Shown here: in pieces, positions 1-12,300 of the stretch
Numbering within the stretch: position 1 is the stretch's first letter
Layout: the number at the start of each line of letters is the position of its first letter
NCBI RefSeq assembly: GCF_000003815.2
Contig: NC_049982.1
Location: 7,111,081-7,175,080 of the forward strand
Reading direction: 5' to 3'
Origin: Branchiostoma floridae
Lineage: Eukaryota; Chordata; Leptocardii; Amphioxiformes; Branchiostomatidae
Length of the DNA stretch: 64,000 bases
Made by a program: the position numbers and the translations under genes
Notes under the pieces: model-generated
The model's database searches: none
Told to the model about the DNA's origin: nothing
The model's input: the letters and a program-made list of their open reading frames with translations, nothing else

Positions 1-3000
1 ATGTCATTTTCTGCATGACATTTCCGTTGCAATTACGCTAAAATTGGCTCCCACATACGGCATGGAGGGGGCTCCCAGAGTGGTCTTAAATACATTTTTT
101 TGAAATATGCGCTTTTGTCAATAATGCGACTTTTTAATCTGCCATTACCGAGTTTCATTGTGGGAAGCTTTTTAGAGCTTTGATAAATTTTTCATTTGAC
201 AGCACTAAAATATACAGAAGGCATCATCAGGCAATCCAAATGATGATGGCACTACCAACCACTGTACATGACACTTTGACAACATTTTCCTCTCAATCAA
301 AAAACAAGATTCCAAGATCTCTTTGTATCTGCTATGTTTACATGATGTAGCTTAAAACCAAGGACTTTATACCTCCTTGTTACCATAAAAGCAATAACAG
401 GGATTGAAATCATTTTTTCTGCAAACTTAACACTGGTAGAGGTAGCAATTGATAGCTTGTACAATAATAGAAAAAGAATTTTATTGCACAACAATTGTAA
501 AAAGTGCAATGTAAGGTAATCTGTATATACATGGAAGTTGAAATATGTACTATTGCTAAGAATATAACAACTAAAGTAATCTAATCTAATTTAACAGTAA
601 GGACAATCTAGTTGATATCCTGACAAACAACACATATACCGCTCAACTGGAAAAGGAGATTGTAGAAATTTTCTGATTCTTCCAATGCAATTCTCAACAA
701 TTTAGGTTTACGATCAGTTAAGCAAACAAAACTTCCCACACACAAGTTTATATGCCAGGAGTAGGTAGATACAATCACAACTGCAGTGAAATGCAGAATG
801 TTCTGGCATGACAACAATTTTACCTCCACTAATGCTCATATACGCAGGTGCTTTTTCTAGCCCTGCTGACGGATTGGTGATGTATGAATTCTTGGAAGAG
901 ATTCTAAATGTGTGAATCATCTAATGTAAACACCAGCAGCTTTTGCAGCGAGCTATTAAAATAACTAGGAACCCTGCAAAGTCATTACACAGAGCCTCCA
1001 CATCATTAAAGAAGCTGACCCCAATAAAATCACTCCTCAGCTTGTTTCATCTTCTACACGCCTTTGCGATACCGGCAGTCTGTATCTATTACGTGCAATA
1101 ACAGGATGTGTAACTGACTGCACTGTCTTCTATGTCTACTGTGGCTTGAATATTTGTGGTGAGAAGGAATACATCACACAATGACACAAAGATGAAACAG
1201 CATGATAGAAAAACAGCTCAAAGAGTAAGCCACACATTCTGTGCTAAAGTTAAACCCGCTAACTTTGATTTGGTCTCCAACAGAGCTTCGACCTTGAAAC
1301 TTCAGTAGGAAAGCAGAAGAAGGAAAATGCTTGTTGTTTTCCTATGAAGTATAATGTACTCTGCTGAGATTAGGAGATGTATTTGGTGGTTGCCATTTTT
1401 CATAGTTTCTTTGATTCATTACATTGCAGCGAGAGTAAAAGAGATTATTCCATGGTTTCTATAATAAAATGTGTACACACAATTCCATCTATGGCTTGTC
1501 AATTGTTAACAAAACCCACATAAACAACATTGGACTGCTATCATTAGTCTAGTCCAATCAGATGGCTTGTTATCTCCGATATAATGTGTTAGGAAAGCAA
1601 ATTGATGGATAAATGGGTAAACAAGTACTAGTAAGCATTTTATAACCCCCAAGCAGACCCTTGAGTGACAGATTGCCTGGGGCTCCCCATAGTTGCCCCA
1701 TACTGCACCGTTCTTCAGGACCAGGATATGAATCTATGATTAATACCACCCTGCCTCCTGACTTTTGAAACAATATGAGATGAAGAATCATGGTTGCCAG
1801 CATGACAGCTTTCTGCAGCAGATCAGATGTCAGCACGCAGCCCCTGATGAGAGCTGCCTCCCATGGCGTTGTCTATTAGTATATGGTACAGATAAGGGAT
1901 TGTCTCGTAAATCTGTACGCACCTCCTGAATGAAGTCAATGTCGTCTGGCACGAATACAGCCAACAACAAGTGAAAGATAGTCATATACTTTTCATGGTT
2001 GCTTTTAAATTCAAGCAAAACCAACAATAACATTAAGGGGTGCGGCACATTTTTTTTTGTAATTAAGAAGAGTCACAAGCATAACGCTAAATCTACAAAA
2101 GTTTAAATGTTAATATTGTTATGTCAGATCCAAACAAAGTGAACCATGGAGAAAAGAATTCAACTATGCAAGTTTCAAGTTTGTTTCAAGAGCATACTTA
2201 AAATCAGCAATTCATCATTTAGGAATGAGCCATCATATGCCAGATCTAAACAACAAATAAAGTATCGTAACATATGTTATCAAGAGCTATTGCGCAAAGA
2301 CTACATATATTTTTTTTATATGAGTTTTGCAAATTACACATATGTCTTTGCTGTTATCCAGATATCACCACACCAAAACTATGAGTGGGTGCAGAAAAGT
2401 TTGTACACAGAGGAAGGGACCTCCACTAATCGTTTGTTGTAGTTGGGAAGAAGGAATTCAAAAACAATGGTGACTGCGAAACCTCCTGGTATTTCTAGTA
2501 CACAGCATCAAAGTGAAAAATACTGGTGACCTTGGAACCTCTCCAGACTGGTATCATATGCTGTTGACAATGGAGCCCGAGGAATTCTGGGTCATGATCC
2601 CAAAGGTCAACAGAGGTCAAGGCTTCACCACATTGTGCTTTGATTAAGGGGGCTGGCCATTCTTTGGTGTGGACTTTGGACATTTGCCTTTTAATTATAG
2701 GACACCACACAAGCGACGAACAAACAGCGGCGGTTGTGTTAAGGACACAGGGATGGTGTGAAGTCAAACACAAGGCGGTGGTCCGAGTTTTTCCAGCGTT
2801 AGGCTGACTGGTCCAGCTAGCTTATGTTGACTGAGGGGAAAACGTAATCTTCAAGCAGACGCAGGCTCCGGCTCAGTTTTTGTTTTTGTGGCAGTTATTT
2901 TTAGCAATTCTTTTTAGTTGTTTCTTTCATCCCTTTGGAAAAGAGGAAGAGAAGAATATATGCAGACTATTAGGATAAAGTAAAAAGCCTAGAAAATGTG

Positions 3001-3641
3001 TAGACCACTCAGCTAAACCCTTCACCTGCTTGGAGGTTAGAGAAAAAGTTGTCTTTTAGTTTTGACAGCTCACGCTGTGTGCATGTTATTCTGTAGGAAG
3101 AGTGCTTTTAATTAGTTGTCAGCTGGCTCTGTGGAGTTGTCATCTTCACTGAGCAGTGCCTTCTGCTATGGAGTTGTGCCTTTCAGACTGTGCTTTGTCT
3201 TTGTGGATTTACTTTATAGTCCTCTCAAAAAGTCAACACAAAATTCTGTCCTTAGTAGTGAGACATACAATAAATAACCAAATATTGATTAAAAATGCTT
3301 TTAACCCATATACTTTTGGTCAACTTGTTTTGACCAAGACAACTTCTACTCACTCAAATCCATACTTTGTACATACCAAAAAAGACCTTCCTGAGAAAGT
3401 ACAGTAAAATTACTTTGTCTTGGGACAGCAATGACCTTGGTGATGGTTCAGAACAACCATTCTAAAAAGAAAGAGAATCATTTGGCCTGTGAGATAAAGT
3501 ATCATGTGTAGTTTTTGCTGGACTTCAAACAGGTACTGTGTATTATAAGTTGATAGAGCTTTGTTCCGGTGAAACAAATCTTCCATTAGTCTAGCTGATG
3601 TAACTCCGCATTGGTATATCCCAGTAGTAGAACAAACCAAC
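1..3641. other. Intergenic DNA, no gene recognised
   Basis: AT-rich DNA with short open frames only. Frames on the minus strand at 1830-2048 and 2495-2773 are open for 70-90 codons, but I see no recognisable domain, no convincing splice sites and no start context. This could be the body of introns of a minus-strand gene starting near 11.1 kb; I cannot identify later exons of it here. Confidence 0.4.
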
Positions 3642-5092
3642 TACTTTCCAAGCAGAGGTTCAGCTCCGGCTTTTTTGGCGTTTTTATCAGGCTTCCTATT
3701 TTGCACCATTTTCTTTATATCTTGTGCGCAAAACCTCTGCCGGCACACGGAACTATCAATGCCCTATAAACCAAGGAGCTTTTATCAGGAGGAGAGAGTA
3801 TGAAGTTACCCGCCCGCTGTGCGGCTTTGTTTGGCCCGTTAAATCCCGCAGCGCCGGCTTTGTTTACTGCCCTGCGCGGCGCCCGTCTGATCTGATGTTC
3901 GTAGCGCCGGTTGGCACGGTTTCTATGCTAATGAGCCACGCCATTACGTCATAGCCCTCGAGCCAGCCCGAAGCCCGATCGGCAAGAGGCGAAGTGGGTC
4001 AGGTTTCCGACGATTCCCTTATTTGGAAAACTCGGCAGGCATGTGACTACGTCATCTTGCTGTAGAGCGCACAATGGCGGACAGTTTGATATGTTTCTCT
4101 TCGCCGTACAACAAACATGGGCCAGTTTAGGCCTATTTTCGCGGATCGAGGTCTGTTTTCTTGCGATAGAATTATGAATTTTCACATGTATTTTCAGATG
4201 GCTACTAAAAAAATATGACGTTTTTCTTCATTTAGCTGATATTTTTTCGTAACTGTTGATGATGTGCTCGGTAAAATGGCGTGTTCACTGTTGGTCGAAC
4301 CTTGCTCATTTTTGTCGAACCACCCGTGTTTTTAGAGGATACATCGGGCCTGGAATAAGGTGAAGGTAAGGCGGGAGAGCATAGTTTTCATGGTTTTCGT
4401 TACGATCGGGTTTTCGTATATAATGTCTTGAGTTCTCCAGGCATAATTTTGAACTTTGTATTTGTATCGATTTATGAAATATATCTGTTGCATACTTAAA
4501 AAAAACTTGGTTCCTGTGATCATTGAGTCAGGTTTTTCACAGTCATCATTAATTGTAGGAATATTACCAGTTTTTTTCGTAGACTTTGCCTCAGACAATT
4601 TTGCCTTTAGGCTTAGCCCGTACCCGAGCGGCGGCGCTGTCCGGTCGCCGTATGGCTTTGAAATTTCACCCTCAGTCAGAGAGAATATTGCCGCCGCTGT
4701 ATGTATTCCGAAGTTACTCTTCTGTTCAACATCGTCGACAAAATCGCAAAAATCAGATCGCTACACACAATGTTTGTATCCCCAGGCCGCCCCACCATGA
4801 ATGACCACAAAACAAAGGGAAAACAAAAGCTTGCGTGGGTGAAATGTATGTAGATGCGGGTTTTTGACACGTGGGTGTTAATCAAATTTTGTCGCCCACT
4901 ACGAACATAGCTGAATGGAAAAAAATTCTTGCTCTCTCCTCCTGATAAAAGCTCCTTGTATAAACCTAATCATTACAACACAGAAATTTGGGCACGAGAC
5001 ATATAGAAAACGGTACAAAATAGAAATTAGTCTGTTTAAAAAAACGACTAAAAAAACGTCAACAGCTGGAGCCCAACCTCTGCTCAGAGTAC
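3642..5092. mobile_element. Non-autonomous DNA element with about 160-bp terminal inverted repeats
   Basis: The left end (3642-3798) and right end (4932-5092) are diverged reverse complements. Both start TACT, share AGCAGAGGTT and a GCTCC-GGCT-like block, then a CTATTTTG-ACC-TTTTCT block, and finish with AAGGAGCTTTTATCAGGAGG. The outer flanks CAAACCAAC and CAAACCCAC form a 9-bp near-perfect target duplication. The terminal 20 bp match the small MITEs at 23106, 48840 and 58768, so this is a long relative of the same family. No transposase frame is visible in the 1.1-kb interior. The 8-9 bp target duplications fit hAT- or Mutator-like transposition; which one is not decided. Confidence 0.75.
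3940..4130 (+). promoter_or_regulatory. Promoter-like core with two CRE sites and a YY1-type ATGGCGG
   Basis: Inside the long-TIR element is a CpG-containing stretch with TTACGTCAT near 3945-3952, CTACGTCAT at 4047-4055 and CACAATGGCGGAC around the ATG at 4074. TACGTCAT is the ATF/CREB-type site and ATGGCGG resembles the YY1 site often found near TATA-less starts. The ATG opens only an 18-codon frame (MADSLICFSSPYNKHGPV, stop at 4128-4130). Promoter activity is inferred from motifs alone. Confidence 0.35.
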
Positions 5093-7479
5093 AAACCCAC
5101 TAGACGCTAGACTTGCTGGATCTGAACACTTGCCAATTAATGAATCATCCAATTTGCCAGTATGGGCCCCTGTTGTATCCCCATTTAACCCCTCCCAGTG
5201 ATTAGAAAGTCCCACCCACCCTGCAGCACACACCAGGCTGAACTGTCCCCCCTGCCTGTCACAACAATAGCACAGGGCGGAGAACATGACACAATGGAAT
5301 CTGACATCATGTGAAAACAATTACACACGTTTCTTTGTTGCCAGGCAACGGTGTGTGGTGGGGATAACCAACTCCAGGGCTGGGTGCAGGGGGATGCAGG
5401 GGTGGGGTCACGGGGGTCAAGATGTGGGTCAATACCCTCCCATCCCCCCATCCAAATCATTATCAACAACATAAAACATGGTGAGCCTAGGGAAGAATGT
5501 GAGGTATGCACATATGGTAGGCAGGTGAGGGTGAGATCATATCCAACACATAGTGTAATTTTTCTTAGGAGAAGAAAAGAAAAGTCATGATCCCCAAGAC
5601 ATGAACTGTAAAGACTTGTTCCATCACCTGAGACAGTTTCCACCCATTGATTACTGTAATTGCATTAAACTTTCGCGTTTTTTGCGATGGCCACATCACT
5701 GCGAACTCAAAACCCATTTTCCTCATGCTCATGCCGCCTATGGCACCCTGCTCTAGCTACATGTATCGCTAGTTGTCTTATACAATCTAAAGTTTGTCAT
5801 ACATTGTACCCGTCTCTACAAATGTTGTGCAATAAACTTTCACTTGACTTGACTTGTACGTACATGTACTATAAATTGTCAAAGTACTATTATCAATAAT
5901 GAAATTGTTGAGGTACTTGCTCAGGTGAAGACACAAAAATACTTACAATACACAAACTTTAGTTCGCTAATTCATTCACTTATCTAGACTGGAAACAAAA
6001 CTTTTTGCTCGTAACCTAGTGCACCTATATACACAAACACAACAGTAATACTAATAGGGATATTATATACCCTTCATAACTTTTCAATAATCTTCAAGTT
6101 TACAATACCTGGTACAGCAATAAACCATTTATTGCTGTATGCAATATGCTTGTGCATCATTGATAATACAAACATACAACTTCATTAGTATCTGATATTC
6201 TACAAACATATTTCCATGTTATTAAAACTGGGTAATAAAAAGTACCAAATTCTAGTATATTTCTTTTGTATCTACCTAATTACCTGCTTCAGGCTTGAGC
6301 TGATTACATAAAAATACTAGCAGATGCTTAATCAACTAAAATAACCCATTCAATATATGCATTATCTTTAGTTTTTTTATAACCTTGAAAGACTTCTGCT
6401 TCTCTTCATCCTTTCTCCTGCATCCTAACCCAGTCACTCTCCAAACAGAGTTTGCCCTTCACCCGGTTTCAGCTTCTTTTGGACATCTCTTAATTTGTTG
6501 ACCCTTTGATTTTGTCAGTCTTTCTTTTTTTCTTATCAACCAAAAAAAAACTCACAAATATAAAAGCCCACAAAACTCCTAAAAAGACATCCAAAACATG
6601 TCTGCTTTGATCTAGTAAAGAGTAGAGATTTGGCTAAAGGTAGGAGTCATGGAAGTTGCTAAACCCTGTTGTAAGTTTTGTAACACTAACAGGGCTCAAA
6701 ATAAATTCCTAAAAAGAAGACATCAAAAATTCAGAGTTCAGGCTAGTGGTTTAAAGTCTGGCAAAAAACTGAAATAAATCATTTTGAGTCCTGCTGTAAG
6801 TGTAACCAGTATAAACTCAATACCAAAACACTACCTCGGTATGAAAAAGGTTAAACGTCCGGCTATTTTTCACAGTTCCACCACCTCCTGAACCCCAGTA
6901 AACTTGTGCTGCTGCAAAACTTCCTGCCAGGGCCAAACATGATGTGGTTAACAATTGCGTCCTCTTTGCCTTTCCCGGTAACAGGGAAATATGGTGCCTG
7001 GTTCCCCATACAAAGCTTGACAGGCCACTGGCTCGACCTCCGACCCCTTCCCCTTCAATACTGACATTTCCAGTTGCATTGTATGTCAGGGAGTCAGGCT
7101 CATGCAGTGATTGAGTACAAGAGGCTATTTTTTACAGTGAAAGGGTGGGTGTCTCCAGTATTTCCGATTGAATGCACCGAAAGTAGTTGACATATTGTTT
7201 ACATATCTGGGCTATAACATGAGAAAAGAGGTGGCCATAGTAATTCAATGCTACAGACCTCATCAACATGAGAAGTTCATGGCTGCATAAGCCATGACAT
7301 AGGAATATTCAATGGTTCCAGTTATTCTATCCAGAAAAAGGGCCTCTCAGGCCTGGGACGACCCGAATCACATCCTCTTCATTAAAGGTATTATACACTG
7401 TATACTAACCAGTAGAAAGCTACAAGGATGAAGATTTTTCTAAAATGATGTCTGCAAGGCCTCCTGACACATCTGTGCT
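5093..7479. other. Intergenic DNA with a retroposon tail, otherwise nothing coding
   Basis: No supported exon. It contains the retroposon-like tail listed separately at 5690-5856 and AT-rich low-complexity DNA around 5900-6800. The stretch 6900-7150 is more GC-balanced and could be regulatory, without specific support. Confidence 0.4.
5690..5856 (+). repeat. Probable non-LTR retroposon 3' tail
   Basis: A short block ends with GTGCAATAAACTTTCACTTG followed by short ACTTG repeats. An AATAAA-like end followed by a short tandem repeat is typical of CR1/L2-type LINE and SINE tails. No reverse-transcriptase frame remains upstream, so this is a 5'-truncated copy. Family assignment is inferred. Confidence 0.5.
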
Positions 7480-7586
7480 AGCCCTGTATCCAGCCGTATT
7501 ACAGCACTTGAGTCTCTTTGTCCTCTCCAAAGAGAACAGAAGAGACCCAGGAGCTACAATACAGCTGGATTGATTAATATCTGGCT
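7480..7586. mobile_element. 107-bp hairpin MITE with an 11-bp direct repeat
   Basis: The two halves are imperfect reverse complements: AGCC..TATCCAGCCGTATTACAGC on the left, and GCTACAATACAGCTGGAT..CTGGCT on the right. Both sides are flanked by ACATCTGTGCT, read as a target-site duplication. The terminal sequence AGCC-TATCCAGCCGTATT recurs at the ends of the element at 48818-49131, so these are two members of one family. Confidence 0.75.
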
Positions 7587-10500
7587 ACATCTGTGCTACC
7601 TGTATATATATGTTCTCCTTTCTTCATCATGGCTGGTTAATAGTTTGGGCTAGAGCAAGAGTTAGGGATTCAAAGGAACTGTTAATAACTAATGTACGAT
7701 TTTGAATAAAGTAGAAAAAAAGATAAGGTCCTGAAGTTGACGGGCTGAAGGCTGTTCCATTCAGAATTATGTCTTGATGTCATCACTAAGGCTCTGTGAT
7801 ATATATTTTTCTCATATAGAAAAAAAGCATCTTCTACATTAGCAGATATTTAATGGGTAAAAAAAATTCAAAGAGAATCAGAAAAACTAAACAAGCAACC
7901 TCAGTTTGAAAGAAATCCAGTATCAGTAAGGTGATTAAGGTCCTATGATTCTCCTACTGTAAGTTTTCCTTAGCCTGTTAAATATTGATGAAAAAGTAAA
8001 ACTTTTTTTCTCATCCTGCCAATACTGACAGACAAACCAGTGCAAGTAAGTATCTAGCATTTGAAATTGCATACAGAATGTCAGACTTTTGCTGGGGTCT
8101 TTTTTTTCAAGCCATTAGCTGTAGAAAACTGTTGAGATGAAGGACCAGGTAAGAGTTGTGATACAGTAATGGGTCACAGCACAAGTGGCTATTTGGTCTC
8201 TCCAGTCACAAGAGCTCTTGGCTTGACATTCAAGATGGAGTCCTTGTCTCGGATGTCCATTAGTCAGTGGTCGTCCCTACACACCAGTACCTGGATGGTG
8301 TGGAGGGCCTCAACGACTTCCATGTGTTACCCTCTTACCAACTTGTAACCAAGGTGTGCAGGTCTCTAGTGCCCTCGTGATGAGTCATCACGGTCACTTT
8401 CACTGGGCTTCTGACTCCTCTTCAATCAATGTGACACTTTTTAATGGGCTATAAATTGGCAGGGATATCCCTGGAAATTCACTTTCACTCCCAAGTATAC
8501 CTTTGAATATGACATTAACCTACAAATTCATAAAGTAGCTCAACTTATACCTTTATAAGTATTGAATGAAGTGTCACGACTCACAGAATATGATGTCAAC
8601 CTAACATCAATATTCCTACCTGCCAGACCCTACTGGACTTTACTCTACTCATTCTTTTCCAATGGGCTAAAATCAAAAACAGCTGTATTCAAACTCAAAG
8701 AATGTTTGAAATAGAATCAACCTAATCTTATAAAAGTCTGTTCAACCGAATGAAGGAATAACAAAACTATATGAATACAATTTTGAGAATGACCATTACC
8801 ACATGCTCTCCTAGTCATAAACTTGATAAAGTGTCTTTTGCCAAAACTTGCTACTGCAGCAAAGAGTCTTTTTGACAAAAGTAGTTTCTTGTGATGTGTC
8901 TGGACCAGACATGCCAGTAGTATTCTCCCTGCTGTGATACCAGTCATGCTTGACTGAGTATATAGGTCACATATGGTCTGACTTCTGCTACTGTACAAGA
9001 ACTTGTCTGCCTCCAATAATGGTATTCTCCAAGCAGAGGTTACAGTGGTGGATGATAGTTGACTCTTACTTATTCCAGCTGAAAATTGTGGCCACAACGT
9101 ATCCTCCCAACCATGTGTGTGTGTGTGTATCACTACATGTGTGTGTGTAGGGTACTTTATTTGACGCAAGAGGCACAGTATTTGACACATGATGATGTGT
9201 ATTGCAGACAGAGTAATATTACTTGGAGAATAATGTAGTTTGCAGAGACACAATGGTACCATAGAAAAAGTCATACTGGAGAATAGAGATTGTTTAATTT
9301 TTGCAAAGATGTCAAAAGATCCCACATGTATTTGGACTCCATATGGATAATTCTTTAGAAGCAGTCTATGAAGTAGTGTCCGATTCCAATAAAGAGAAAA
9401 GATCTTTCCATGGACACTTGGTCTTCAGCTTGCTATGTAGTAACCCTTTTTTATAATCAGATTAAAAAGTCATTGTATTATTACAAATGACTATAAATAT
9501 AGTATAATTACAATATTAATTTAATAAAACAATGAGACCATGCCCTGCACCAAGGAGCTACATCTACAATGTTCCTCCTTCTTCAGGCAACTGGACATGA
9601 TTTTGGAAACAGTCACTTCCTTCTCTCCATATATGATATAACCTCTTGCTTCCCATTAGGTCTAGGATATCTGAAGCAATCATCAGCAATGTCCACATGT
9701 AGACAAATTGCATGAATTGAGGGGTGCAAGCAGCAATCTATAGCTATTATACCTTCAATTTACTTCTAACTGACACACAACAACAGACAAGACCTTCAAA
9801 ACTATAACTTAGATTCAACAAACTTTAAAGCTTTAAAAAAACAACCCAATCGACAGACAACTCTTTGCATTTGGACACTACAGACAATTGGCCCATCCCC
9901 CTCAATCACACTACAACTGTTGCCATGGCAAGTAATTATGTGATCAGTGTTACATGTTTTGTTCCTTTGCAAACTAGGTTTGCAAACTGTTAACCTCCTT
10001 GTCTACACCCTGCAATTACAAACTGGATACTTCAAAAGCTTCTACATTCTATATTCTACTCATGGTTGAAAGATGTTTATAAGCTTGCTGATGAGATACA
10101 AAAGCTTCAGGTAAAATGTAACAAGTAGCATCCAATAGATCTGTAGCAAGGACGTTTAAACCTCCTTGGTTGGTGGTAGCAAAAACCAATGTCATAACCT
10201 TCACCTTTAATATCATTATGTGAGTATAAGTAAACTAGCATTTGTTACAAAGCACAAGTAGGTTATGGCAGTTGTTTACAACCTGATCAATTATGTTTTT
10301 CTCTCCCAAATGGGAACATGTCAAAAGAAAACTTTTCAATCAATTATTGATTGATGATATCAAAGACCTACCACAAACAATATGCTGGAATAATATGTGC
10401 AGTTATAACCTCCTTCTCATAATTTACTGATCATGATAACCGTAAGGTATAACAGTAACAAAAGAAGAAGAAGAACAGGTATGATTAGTTAAGTTTTTAG

Positions 10501-11049
10501 TCAGTAATTCAGTGTTATGTTTTCTATGTAAGTTACGTTCTACACCTACAAGCATGTCCTTGATTATGGTCACGAAACGTTACGCAATCTCTGTATGTCA
10601 ACTCCAGGTTAGCGACCTCAGAACCACCCCGACTTCGCTCAGTAGCAGTGTAGTGGCGGCGCGCGTGACTGCGGACTCTGACTTTGACAGATTTGATTGA
10701 TTTCTCTTCAGTGTAAATCAGATACGCCCTCACTTCTAGCATTTAGAATTCATTTCACCAGTTAAAATGTTTAATTTAGTCATATATCAATATCGGTGGA
10801 CATAATGTTATGTCTTACATAACGTGTTGTATCACAAACAGCGGGTATGTTGATGTCACGTCGTCTGCCATGTGTTATCCAGTTTTAGACACACGTCATT
10901 ATTTATGATATCTAAATGTGCCCCTTTGCTCAACCTAAACAGACGCAAGATGGCTTCAACAGACCCCTTTGTGAGCTGTTACGACTGTCAGGTGTGTAAC
11001 TTGTGTAGAATAGGAGAGAGGTGTGTACGAACAGCACAAAAATACTTAC
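7587..11049. other. Noncoding DNA, nothing specific recognised
   Basis: The longest frame (minus strand, 8717-9325, about 200 codons) has no domain, includes a CA-repeat-encoded THTHT stretch and has no convincing splice context, so I do not call it. A small (TG)n tract lies at 9115-9150. A fragment like the MITE end (CTCCAAGCAGAGGTTA) lies at 9029. The stretch 10510-10740 is GC-richer and may be part of the start region downstream of it. Confidence 0.4.
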
Positions 11050-11091
11050 CTGCTTGCCGAAGCTGCGAAAAAGCAACATGACCGCCGCCAT
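11050..11091 (-). CDS. Candidate first coding exon of an unidentified minus-strand gene
   Basis: Read on the minus strand, the context CAAAATGGCGGCGG opens a frame of exactly 14 codons, MAAVMLLFRSFGKQ. It ends in CAG directly followed by the consensus donor GTAAGT (11049-11044), leaving phase 0. An ATG embedded in a YY1-type ATGGCGGC motif followed by a perfect donor is a common pattern for short first exons of housekeeping genes. The N-terminus is hydrophobic with two basic and no acidic residues, as in many mitochondrial presequences. I could not identify later exons in 1-11 kb, so neither the product nor the gene extent is known. Confidence 0.5.
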
Positions 11092-11340
11092 TTTGAAAAG
11101 GGGGTGTGCGTTCTTGCATCATGGGAGCCCAAATATTTTGTAAAATATGGCGCAAATTAGGCAAAATCTTTATCCAGCTGATAGCAAGCATTATAATAAC
11201 TAGGTTTTTAGAATTATTGTAATAAAATTACGGACTGTTTTTTAGTTGTGTTGTTAAAAGTCTGCCATGTCAAAGGTTAACCAAGAACAGAGCGGGACCG
11301 CGTGGAGTTGTGGGAAATATTTGGCATTCCATCAACATGG
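11092..11340. promoter_or_regulatory. Possible bidirectional promoter
   Basis: This stretch lies between the minus-strand ATG at 11091 and a plus-strand CAACATGGCGGCG at 11333-11345. Both flanks carry YY1-like ATGGCGGC boxes pointing away from each other. There is no TATA box at a useful distance. The plus-strand ATG at 11337 is followed by a stop after five codons, so on that side it would be a 5'UTR motif. The arrangement suggests two divergent transcripts; no expression data can be seen here. Confidence 0.4.
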
Positions 11341-11575
11341 CGGCGTCAGATTGATGTATCGATTGACAGCTACAATGACTGCTTCATTTACCGACCTTTC
11401 CATTGTGTTTTCCTCGTAGTTCTTATTTATATTCGGCGTTGTCCGATCGCGAAGGCCACTCGCGCGGAAATGCAAGACACACTGCGGGCGAGAACGTAGC
11501 GGCAAGCGGGGAGGAGGCGGACGTGAAATACCTCGGTCGCTGGAAACGAAGTCAGCGGGAGCAAATTGATACTAA
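11335..11575 (+). other. Possible noncoding first exon (SoxD 5'UTR candidate)
   Basis: A GC-rich block with many CpGs ends in ACTAAG followed by GTAACGG, a reasonable donor, at 11576. It lies downstream of the possible bidirectional promoter and on the same strand as SoxD, whose first coding exon has a splice acceptor at 35941 and therefore needs upstream 5'UTR exons. Joining this exon to SoxD over 24 kb is a guess; it could belong to another transcript. Confidence 0.25.
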
Positions 11576-12300
11576 GGTAACGGAACAAAAGCTATTGTTT
11601 TCGCTATTGTTTGCCCGCCTTTCTCTTTTGTTCTTTGTCCCGGCTTGTTATTGTCGAGGGCTTTTATGCATGCATGGGTTCCATTAGGCGCCCCGCGTTG
11701 TTTTCCCAGGCGTTTTTCCGTGGTTTTTAGGGGCGTTTACCGCGTGAGAGCGGGAGGTGTGTGGCCAGGCGGACACTCGGGCAGCCGGGCTGAGGGAGCC
11801 CGACGCACTGCTCACACCCGATACGGCGCACATGTGTGCCGCCCGATACAATGACTAATATTCCGAATTGTTGCTCTAAAAATATCTTGATGGACGGAAC
11901 AGCTTGCACTGCAAGAATTGCGCAGCTGAATTCAATCCTTTTATGCTGACAAAAAAGGTAACAATCACTTTTTGTTTCCGCGATCTCTTTGAAGCGAAAG
12001 GAAGAGGAACAGCAGAAGTTTTAGTAAATGTCATCGCTAATTTTTTTCTCCATAGGAAATGTCTTGGGGCGGCCTTTGTGGCATTTTCCTCGGGCATGTC
12101 TTTCCGTGATGAATTACAGTAGCGCTTCTTTCCAATTAACTACAGCGTAAGGTAATCCACCACGTCCATCATGCGCATTGTGAAGAGAGAAAAGATTACG
12201 CAAGTTCCCGACTTCTGTCGGAGCTTTCCCCATCCGGCAGTGCGCACGACTTAGCGTTCGTTTTCTTCCCGTGCGGGGAAGCGAAAAAAGGAGCGCAGTT
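11576..12300. other. GC-rich region downstream of the candidate start
   Basis: CpG-containing DNA that fades towards 12.1 kb. A second donor-like AAAAAG/GTAACA lies at about 11958, after a short open stretch. No supported coding exon. Confidence 0.3.

Noticed and set aside
5185-5643. Minus-strand open frame of 152 codons
   Set aside because: Composition (W, C, H, P rich) is that of a non-coding frame, with no domain and no splice support.
8717-9325. Minus-strand open frame of about 200 codons
   Set aside because: No recognisable domain, a THTHT run encoded by a CA microsatellite, no intron or promoter context; it looks like a chance frame.
10950-11081. Cys-rich frame MASTDPFVSCYDCQVCNLC on the plus strand
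   Set aside because: It overlaps the better-supported minus-strand exon and promoter region, and the cysteine spacing matches no domain I can name.
11904-12122. Frame with HCKNCAAEFNPFML, zinc-finger-like, ending near a donor
   Set aside because: Only one CxxC, no second pair and no acceptor; could be a noncoding exon but protein support is lacking.
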